This document shows, in pieces, positions 7,225 to 12,139 of a DNA stretch of 12,139 nucleotides. Each line of letters starts with the position of its first letter. Within the stretch, counting starts at the first letter, position 1. The position numbers and the translations under genes were made by a program. The DNA comes from a bacterium (lineage in GTDB: Bacteria; Latescibacterota; UBA2968; GCA-2709665), in assembly GCA_027619145.1 (NCBI GenBank), contig JAQCGA010000058.1, forward strand, positions 1 to 12,139, given 5' to 3'. The notes beneath the pieces were generated by a model. The model was not told the DNA's origin. It saw only the letters and a program-made list of their open reading frames with translations, and ran no database searches.

Positions 7225-7253
7225 AATATATGCAACTGTCTATATTTTGTCAA
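7225..7253 (-). promoter_or_regulatory. Consensus sigma70 promoter of the membrane-redox-phosphatase gene
   Basis: On the minus strand TTGACA (7253-7248) and TATATT (7230-7225) are separated by exactly 17 bases. Transcription would begin near 7218, giving a leader of about 45 bases to ATG 7171. This argues against the GTG start at 7219. It resembles a housekeeping promoter, so expression may be constitutive. Confidence 0.75.
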
Positions 7254-7342
7254 TATTTATATCGTCATTCAATTTCTCCTGCTAAATATATATAATTAAT
7301 TATTTTATATATAAAATAGAACTTTCTATTCGAAGAAAATTC
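7254..7342. other. AT-rich divergent intergenic stretch
   Basis: Between the minus-strand promoter and the first plus-strand promoter lies a very AT-rich tract with alternating TATATA and an AATTAATT palindrome near 7294-7301, in sharp contrast to the GC-rich genes around it. It probably provides promoter UP-element or curved DNA for the divergent transcripts. No gene is seen in it. Confidence 0.5.
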
Positions 7343-7370
7343 TTGACATCCTCTAAAATTCTTGTAATAT
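7343..7370 (+). promoter_or_regulatory. Distal plus-strand promoter candidate
   Basis: Perfect TTGACA (7343-7348) and TAATAT (7365-7370) with a 16-base spacer and a TG just before the -10. It points towards the lactonase, about 200 bases upstream of its ATG, and would transcribe the structured segment 7395-7492. This is either a second lactonase promoter with a long leader or the promoter of a small RNA. Confidence 0.6.
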
Positions 7371-7394
7371 TTTTAGACAAATAATAGACACGAT

Positions 7395-7492
7395 TGGGAC
7401 ACTCCAGCTCGAATCCTGCCTGAATACCCCTGGGGGTCCCACCCAAACTTTCCCGGCAGAGCTTTTTCTCCGTACAGGATCGGAGAAAAGCT
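7395..7492 (+). ncRNA. Structured leader or small-RNA candidate upstream of the lactonase
   Basis: Downstream of the TTGACA promoter two foldable elements follow each other. First, TGGGAC (7395-7400) pairs with GTCCCA (7436-7441), enclosing CCAG/CTGG pairing (7404-7407 with 7430-7433). Second, a 12-bp stem with one bulged T (7460-7472 with 7481-7492) encloses an 8-base loop. A T5 run comes only at 7505-7509, beyond a GATCTCGCCC spacer, so this is not a clean terminator. It matches no tRNA or riboswitch I can recognise. A regulatory leader or small RNA is inferred. Confidence 0.3.
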
Positions 7493-7520
7493 TTGATCTC
7501 GCCCTTTTTCCTTCTATATT
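7493..7520 (+). promoter_or_regulatory. Proximal lactonase promoter, sharing a block with the peptidase operon promoter
   Basis: TTGATC (7493-7498) and TATATT (7515-7520), spacer 16 bases, about 55 bases before ATG 7575. The surrounding TTTGATCTCG (7492-7501) and TCTATATTGC (7513-7522) are identical to those at 2204-2213 and 2226-2235. An AAAGCTTT palindrome (7487-7494) lies over the -35, as AAACGTTT does in the other copy. Confidence 0.65.
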
Positions 7521-7574
7521 GCCTTCCAGAACCGGAACACACAAGTCCATTTCTCAATACAGGAGCTTCTACAA

Positions 7575-8657
7575 ATGCCCGATCAAACCGGCAGGTCCCT
7601 CACCGTGTACGTCGGCACCCACGTCGCCGCCCAAACCGAAGGCATCTATATCCTCCACCTGGATACCTCCACTGGAGCGCTGACTCCCGTTTCGAAAGTC
7701 CCGGATGTCCGCAGTCCTTTCTTCCTCGACACCAGCCCGGATGGACAATACCTCTACGCCGGTTGTGTACTCGACGAATTCAACGGCGAACCCGGCGGCA
7801 GCGTCAAAGCCTTTTCCATAAACCCACAAACCGGCAACCTCACACTCCTCAACGAACAGCCCGCAAAAGGAGAGGTCCCCTGCTACGTAAGCGTTGACAA
7901 AACTGGCCGCTGCCTGCTTGTGGCAAACTACAGCTCTGGAAGCGTAGCCGCATTCCCAATCAACGAAAACGGCACCCTCGAACCGGCATCTCAGGTCACC
8001 CAGCACGAAGGCTCCAGCGTCCACCCCGATCGCCAGGAAGGACCGCACATCCACTCCATCGTCCTCTCCCCGGATCACCGGTACGCCTTTGCAGCAGACC
8101 TCGGCACAGACAAAGTCCAGATCTACAAGCTGAACGCATCCTCCGCAACACTCGAGCCCAACGACCAACCCTTCGTCTCCACCCAACCCGGCGCAGGCCC
8201 CCGGCACATGGCCTTCCACCCGAACGAAACCAGAGCTTACCTCATCAACGAACTCGACAACACCTTTGCCGTGTACGACTGCAACGCCAAATCCGGAACT
8301 CTAAAAGAACGCCAGACCCTCTCCGCACTGCCCAGTGATTACGACGGTGATAGCTACGGTGCAGACATCGTCGTACATCCCTCCGGCCGCTTCCTCTATG
8401 GCTCCAACCGCGAACACAATAGCATTGCCATTATGACCATCAACGCCTCTACCGGCGAACTCACACCCTTTGCCCACCAGCCCACAGAAGCCTGGCCCTG
8501 GAACCTGGAAATTGACCCCACCGGAACCTTCCTCCTTTCCGCCAACCAGCGCGGCAACTCAGTCACCGTTTTCCGGATCGACCAGAATACCGGTGCCCTC
8601 CAGCCCGTGGGGAATTCCGTTGAAGTTCCAGGTGCTGTTTGCATCAAAACGATCTAA
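7575..8657 (+). CDS. Lactonase-family (6-phosphogluconolactonase-type) seven-bladed beta-propeller
   Basis: 360-residue protein matching the YbhE/Pgl lactonase family in length and motifs. The start LTVYVGTH (9-16) corresponds to the family's first strand. Seen in order: SPDGQYLYAG (54-63), LLVANYSSGSVAAFPI (114-129), the GPHIHS signature (156-161), AADLGTDKVQIYKL (173-186), GAGPRHMAFHP (206-216), GADIVVHPSGRFLYGSNR (262-279) and WPWNLEIDPTGTFLLSANQ (307-325). Members hydrolyse 6-phosphogluconolactone in the oxidative pentose phosphate pathway, but many paralogues have unknown lactone substrates, so the precise reaction is inferred. No signal peptide, so cytoplasmic. ATG 7575 is preceded by AGGAG (7561-7565). 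It has two upstream promoter candidates and appears monocistronic or weakly linked to the channel gene 125 bases downstream. Confidence 0.88.
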   Translation: MPDQTGRSLTVYVGTHVAAQTEGIYILHLDTSTGALTPVSKVPDVRSPFFLDTSPDGQYLYAGCVLDEFNGEPGGSVKAFSINPQTGNLTLLNEQPAKGEVPCYVSVDKTGRCLLVANYSSGSVAAFPINENGTLEPASQVTQHEGSSVHPDRQEGPHIHSIVLSPDHRYAFAADLGTDKVQIYKLNASSATLEPNDQPFVSTQPGAGPRHMAFHPNETRAYLINELDNTFAVYDCNAKSGTLKERQTLSALPSDYDGDSYGADIVVHPSGRFLYGSNREHNSIAIMTINASTGELTPFAHQPTEAWPWNLEIDPTGTFLLSANQRGNSVTVFRIDQNTGALQPVGNSVEVPGAVCIKTI

Positions 8658-8782
8658 GCAGGTCCCCGGATGGGTGCACCCAATAAAAATGTAGCCAGGG
8701 CAGAACGCGTCGTATTTGGGTATATTTGTCGTAATTGATCGTCTCCATCGCGTTCCTCTTCTATTACCTACGGAGCGACCCC

Positions 8783-9688
8783 ATGCAAGAAAGCATCGAA
8801 AAGTGGTTATTTGATCCAGGGGTCGGAAAAGTCCTGGCTGCATTGCTGGCAATGCTACTGGTCGTCGTCCTCGTGCGCTCCACCCAGAGCGCCATCGGGC
8901 GAATCATAGAGAACTCCGAACGCCGATACCGCATCCGAAAACTAATCACCTTTGCAGGATATATCCTTGCAATCTTCCTCCTTTCCATCGTATTCAGCGA
9001 AAAACTGGCCGGACTCACTGTATTCTTCGGCGTGGCCGGTGCCGGTGTGGCTTTTGCCCTGCAAGAAGTCATTGCAAGTGCAGCCGGTTGGGTCGCCATG
9101 TCCTTTGGCCGTTTTTACCAGGTAGGCGACCGTGTTCAATTGGGTGGAATCAAAGGCGACGTTATTGACATTGGCGTCTTGCGAACCACTCTCATGGAAT
9201 GTGGTGGATGGATCAAAGGAGACCAGTACAACGGCCGCGTCGTTCGCGTTGCCAATAGCTTTATCTTTAAAGAACCCGTCTTCAACTACTCATCGGATTT
9301 CCCGTTTCTCTGGGACGAGATCCTCATCCCGGTCAGATATGGTTCAAATTACGAAAGAGCCCGCAAAGACTTTCAGCAAGTACTCGATGACATCACTGGA
9401 GAACACGCCCGCCGCATCAAAAACGACTGGCGACACATGACGGATAAATATATGCTCGAAGATGCCCGACTGGAACCTATGGTAACATTGAATATGCAGG
9501 AAAACTGGGTCGAGTACGCCCTCCGCTATGTCGTGGACTACAAACAACGTCGCACCACAAAAGACAAAATCTGTGTCCGCATCCTGCAGGCAATCGAGCA
9601 ATCGAAAGACGAAATCCGGCTGGGTGCGTCCTCCTTCGAAGTGGCATCTATCCCGCCCGTGGATATCTACTTGAAAGAGAAAAAGTAA
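8783..9688 (+). CDS. MscS-family small-conductance mechanosensitive channel
   Basis: 301-residue inner-membrane channel that opens under membrane tension and releases solutes during hypo-osmotic shock. Seen: membrane helix 1 (about 15-32), a basic linker, helix 2 (about 55-72), and the pore helix 3 with the family's Gly/Ala pattern GLTVFFGVAGAGVAFALQEVIASAAGWV (split here: 77-90 and 91-104). The beta domain follows, with FGRFYQVGDRVQLGGIKGDVIDIGVLRTTL (FYQVGDRV at 111-118), then the alpha/beta C-terminal vestibule. Length and architecture fit E. coli MscS (286). ATG 8783 has GGAG (8772-8775) seven bases upstream; the in-frame TTG at 8735 lacks a ribosome site and is rejected. A TATATT at 8721-8726 could be a -10, but no matching -35 is seen. 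A 12-bp palindrome (8671-8682) lies in the gap after the lactonase. Which solute or stress it serves cannot be told. Confidence 0.92.
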   Translation: MQESIEKWLFDPGVGKVLAALLAMLLVVVLVRSTQSAIGRIIENSERRYRIRKLITFAGYILAIFLLSIVFSEKLAGLTVFFGVAGAGVAFALQEVIASAAGWVAMSFGRFYQVGDRVQLGGIKGDVIDIGVLRTTLMECGGWIKGDQYNGRVVRVANSFIFKEPVFNYSSDFPFLWDEILIPVRYGSNYERARKDFQQVLDDITGEHARRIKNDWRHMTDKYMLEDARLEPMVTLNMQENWVEYALRYVVDYKQRRTTKDKICVRILQAIEQSKDEIRLGASSFEVASIPPVDIYLKEKK

Positions 9689-9800
9689 CATCACCCAAAC
9701 TACAGAACAGAATCTGGATCAAAATTTGCCTTCCAGCCAAGTTTTGATTAAATTTCCTACCTGTCCACAACACCTTTTGCCTCCCAAAACGGAGACGCCC

Positions 9801-11726
9801 ATGTCGTTTCTCGAAACCATTCAGAGTCCTGCCGATCTAAAAAAACTATCCCTTGAAGAACTCGATCAGGTTTGCCTCGAACTCCGCCAGTACATCATCG
9901 ATGTCGTCACCGAAATTGGCGGTCACTTTGGCTCCAGCCTGGGTGCGGCAGAACTCACAGTTGCCCTGCACTACATCTACAATACCCCCAAAGACAAAAT
10001 CGTCTGGGATGTGGGCCACCAGGCCTACGGTCACAAAGTCCTCACCGGGCGGCGCGAAGCCCTCAAAACCATCCGGCAACCCGGCGGCATTTGCGGCTTC
10101 CCTATGCGCTCCGAAAGCCCCTACGACACCTTTGCCGTAGGCCATGCCGGAACCTCCATCTCCGCAGCCCTCGGCTTTGCAACCCAGCGCGACCTCCTGG
10201 GCGAAACCCACAAAGTCATCGCCGTCATTGGAGATGGCGGGCTCACCAGCGGCCTGGCCCTGGAAGGCCTGAACAACGCCGGTGCCGCAGAACGCGACCT
10301 GCTCGTCATCCTCAACGACAACCGCATGTCCATCTCCCCCAACGTGGGTGCCCTCTCCCATTATCTCACACGCATCATCACGGACCCCATTTACAACCGG
10401 CTCAAAGACCGCATCACCCGGGACCCGCTCTACCAAAGAGTCAAAGAAGAAACCTGGAACCTCACCGGAAAAATCCCCATCGTCGGCGAAAATCTCCGCC
10501 GCGCCATCGGCGGATTCGAAGAAGGCCTGAAAGGCATGCTTGTGCCCGGCATTATCTTCGAAGAACTCGGCTTCCGCTACCTGGGCCCCATCAACGGAAA
10601 CAACCTGCAAGAGGTCGTCCAAACCCTGTCCAACATCCGGGACCACAAAGGGCCGGTACTGCTGCACCTGCACACGATAAAAGGAAAAGGGGCCATCCCC
10701 GAAGAACAGGAAGACCCCTACAGTGCCGCATCCACCAAATACCACGCCATCAGCCCGCCGTCACCCAAAAACCCGCTGCCCAAATACCAGACCGTCTTCG
10801 GCGAAACCCTTACCGAACTGGCCCGAAACGACAGCCGCATTGTGGGCATCACAGCCGCAATGGCCGAAGGCACGGGCCTGGACATCTTCCAGAAAGAACA
10901 CCCGAAACGCTTCTTCGACACGGGCATTGCCGAACAACACGCCGTCACCTTTGCCGCCGGAATTGCTCTGGAAGGGGGCCGTCCGGTCGCAGCCATCTAC
11001 TCCACATTCTTACAACGCGCATACGATCAGATCATTCACGACGTCGCCCTGCAATCAGCCCCGGTCGTCTTCTGCATGGACCGCGCCGGACTGGTTGGTG
11101 CAGACGGCCCCACACACCACGGAGACTTCGACATCTCCTACCTCCTGTGTGTGCCCAACATGATTGTTACCGCCCCCAAAGATGGAGACGAACTACGCGA
11201 CCTGCTCTATACCGCCATTCAGCAGGTGGACCATCCTTTCGCCATCCGCTACCCGCGCGGCAACGCCAACGCACCCCTGTCCGGAAGAGACCCCGAAACA
11301 CTCTCCATTGGCTCATGGGAAAAGCTGTCCGAAGGTGAAGATCTGGCGTTCCTCGCCGTAGGTTCTATGGTTGACAATGCGGTGCAGGCCAGCGCAATCC
11401 TCGCAGAAGAAGGCATCTCAGCCGAAGTGATCAACTGCCGCTTTGTCAAACCCATGGACCTGGAAATGCTCACCGACCTGGCCGAACGCCACCCCATCCT
11501 CATCACCATCGAAGAAAACACCGTCGAAGGTGGGTTCGGTTCCGCCGTTGCCCGCCACCTCAGCGACCGCATGCAACCCGGCCAGAAACTTTATACCCTG
11601 GGCATTCCGGACCGCTTCTTCTCCCACGGCTCCCAAAACGCCCTCCGCGATGAAGCCGGCCTTTCGCCCCGGGCCATTGCAGACTCGGCCCGCCGTGCGT
11701 TCGCCGCCAGGCTCGAACAGCGGTAG
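9801..11726 (+). CDS. dxs: 1-deoxy-D-xylulose-5-phosphate synthase
   Basis: 641-residue thiamine-diphosphate enzyme that condenses pyruvate and glyceraldehyde-3-phosphate to DXP, the first step of the MEP isoprenoid pathway and a precursor of thiamine and pyridoxal. Seen: GGHF with H42 (E. coli H49), VGHQAYGHKVLTGR with H73, GHAGTS (114-119), the ThDP/Mg motif IGDGGLTSG (143-151) closed by LNDNRMSISPNVGAL (171-185), KGKG (294-297), GIAEQH with the ThDP-activating E378, the pyrimidine-domain DRAGLVGADGPTHHGDFD (427-444, H439), YPRG (484-487), and a complete transketolase C-domain. Length is slightly above E. coli (620). ATG 9801 has GGAG (9791-9794) six bases upstream; the TTG at 9726 is rejected. 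No strong promoter was seen in the 112-base gap after the channel gene, so read-through is possible. Confidence 0.97.
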   Translation: MSFLETIQSPADLKKLSLEELDQVCLELRQYIIDVVTEIGGHFGSSLGAAELTVALHYIYNTPKDKIVWDVGHQAYGHKVLTGRREALKTIRQPGGICGFPMRSESPYDTFAVGHAGTSISAALGFATQRDLLGETHKVIAVIGDGGLTSGLALEGLNNAGAAERDLLVILNDNRMSISPNVGALSHYLTRIITDPIYNRLKDRITRDPLYQRVKEETWNLTGKIPIVGENLRRAIGGFEEGLKGMLVPGIIFEELGFRYLGPINGNNLQEVVQTLSNIRDHKGPVLLHLHTIKGKGAIPEEQEDPYSAASTKYHAISPPSPKNPLPKYQTVFGETLTELARNDSRIVGITAAMAEGTGLDIFQKEHPKRFFDTGIAEQHAVTFAAGIALEGGRPVAAIYSTFLQRAYDQIIHDVALQSAPVVFCMDRAGLVGADGPTHHGDFDISYLLCVPNMIVTAPKDGDELRDLLYTAIQQVDHPFAIRYPRGNANAPLSGRDPETLSIGSWEKLSEGEDLAFLAVGSMVDNAVQASAILAEEGISAEVINCRFVKPMDLEMLTDLAERHPILITIEENTVEGGFGSAVARHLSDRMQPGQKLYTLGIPDRFFSHGSQNALRDEAGLSPRAIADSARRAFAARLEQR

Positions 11727-11782
11727 AACTCACCGGGGTAAACATCATTTCCTGCGTTCTGAACTTGATTGCAAGTCGAAGG

Positions 11783-11811
11783 TCACAGATTGAAACCGTC
11801 TGTGATTCAAC
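11783..11811. terminator. Weak hairpin between convergent dxs and the desuccinylase-family gene
   Basis: TCACAGA (11783-11789) pairs with TCTGTGA (11799-11805) around a 9-base loop, followed on the plus strand by TTCAACTTTTC. It overlaps the immediate downstream side of the minus-strand stop codon (11807-11809) and lies about 57 bases past the dxs stop. It could serve both convergent genes; the stem is short and the T run displaced. A smaller 5-bp hairpin lies at 11763-11776. Confidence 0.4.
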
Positions 11812-12139
11812 TTTTCTCCGCACCAATCAAAAATGCAAGGTCGCCGGACCGAACCGCAGCAAATCGCCGAATCGCCCAGACCCGTCCTTCAACCGGAGAG
11901 ACGAGCACTTCTTCAACATCGCCTCGAGTAGAAACAATCTTCGCCAACGCAGCGCCTGCCGCAACATATTCATCCAGGTCCACAAGCGCCTTAAAAATTC
12001 CCGAAGCCCCGCAATTCACCGGATGCGTTACCACAACGGCTCGTTCCGGCACATCGCCAAGATCTCCCTCCAGCATTCCCTTTGCAACCAGCACGCGGCG
12101 AAGCCCCTCAACCAGCGGCTCCACATCGCTCATCACAAG
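11807..12139 (-). CDS. Succinylglutamate desuccinylase/aspartoacylase-family protein, C-terminal part (5' end outside window)
   Basis: The frame is open to the right edge, so only the last 110 residues are visible; full-length family members are about 300-350. These are zinc-dependent M14-related amidohydrolases that remove acyl groups from N-acyl amino acids (AstE, aspartoacylase) or related substrates. The visible part is the C-terminal beta-rich domain: CGASGIFKALVDLDEYVAAGAALAKI, then EEVLVSPVEGRVWAIRR and a final VRSGDLAFLIG, the pattern of small-residue turns typical of this domain. The zinc ligands lie in the missing N-terminal region, so substrate and activity cannot be judged. It converges on dxs with about 80 bases between stop codons. 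An ATG at 12131-12133 exists but is too far downstream in the fold to be the true start. Confidence 0.75.
   Translation of the reverse strand, partial: LVMSDVEPLVEGLRRVLVAKGMLEGDLGDVPERAVVVTHPVNCGASGIFKALVDLDEYVAAGAALAKIVSTRGDVEEVLVSPVEGRVWAIRRFAAVRSGDLAFLIGAEKS

Noticed and set aside
7395..7441. tRNA-like fragment (CTCGAATCC resembling a T-loop)
   Set aside because: The flanking bases do not form a T-arm stem, and no anticodon arm or acceptor stem can be folded on either strand.
7300..7557. Minus-strand 85-residue open frame in the intergenic region
   Set aside because: It starts at TTG without a ribosome site, runs across plus-strand promoter and hairpin elements, resembles no family I know, and ends in the AT-rich tract. 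Probably chance, though a decayed gene is not excluded.
8735..8767. TTGATC with TATTAC upstream of the MscS gene as another copy of the promoter block
   Set aside because: Spacing is 21 bases and the flanking conserved bases are absent.
9744..9772. Possible third copy of the TTTGAT promoter block before dxs
   Set aside because: TTTTGATT is present but the rest of the shared block is missing and the position 17 bases downstream (ACAACA) is a poor -10.
9872..11338. Long plus-strand open frame (488 codons) inside dxs in another frame
   Set aside because: Arg/His/Pro-rich shadow of the dxs codon bias; dxs itself is unmistakable.
1..12139. CRISPR array, insertion sequence or phage genes
   Set aside because: No regularly spaced direct repeats, transposase motifs, terminal inverted repeats or phage proteins were seen anywhere in the window.

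Overview
The window reads as chromosomal DNA of a Gram-negative bacterium. The evidence is a TamB-type outer-membrane biogenesis protein at the left edge and a DXS of the non-mevalonate isoprenoid pathway at the right. Most genes are GC-rich with C-ending codons. The neighbourhood (M14 peptidase, large beta-propeller, lactonase, SpoIIE phosphatase) is of the kind seen in environmental, largely uncultured lineages. I cannot name the phylum from sequence alone.

Layout, left to right: the 3' end of tamB (2-1087, +); a CorA/ZntB-type metal transporter (1143-2084, +) closed by a strong intrinsic terminator (2135-2180); a two-gene operon with its own sigma70-like promoter (2205-2233), made of an M14 zinc carboxypeptidase-like protein (2281-3276, +) and a 616-residue beta-propeller (3319-5169, +); a convergent intergenic region with a perfect 15-bp hairpin (5196-5232); a minus-strand membrane/peroxiredoxin-like/SpoIIE-phosphatase fusion (5453-7171, -); a long AT-rich divergent intergenic region with three promoter candidates and two RNA hairpins (7172-7574); a 6-phosphogluconolactonase-like lactonase (7575-8657, +); an MscS-family channel (8783-9688, +); dxs (9801-11726, +); and the C-terminal part of a succinylglutamate desuccinylase/aspartoacylase-family protein (11807-12139, -) running off the right edge.

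The most unusual object is the minus-strand fusion. It joins four predicted membrane helices, a PRXL2/SelL-type thioredoxin-fold domain with a CxxC pair, and a complete SpoIIE/RsbU PP2C phosphatase domain. This suggests a membrane-tethered, redox-gated phosphatase feeding a partner-switching (STAS/anti-sigma) pathway whose partners are not in the window.

A second notable point is that the promoters of the peptidase-propeller operon and of the lactonase share a near-identical block: an AAANNTTT palindrome over the -35, TTTGATCTCG, and TCTATATTGC at the -10. The two units may therefore be co-regulated. Several computed gene starts are upstream TTG/GTG codons without ribosome binding sites; I moved these to internal ATGs that have good Shine-Dalgarno sequences.
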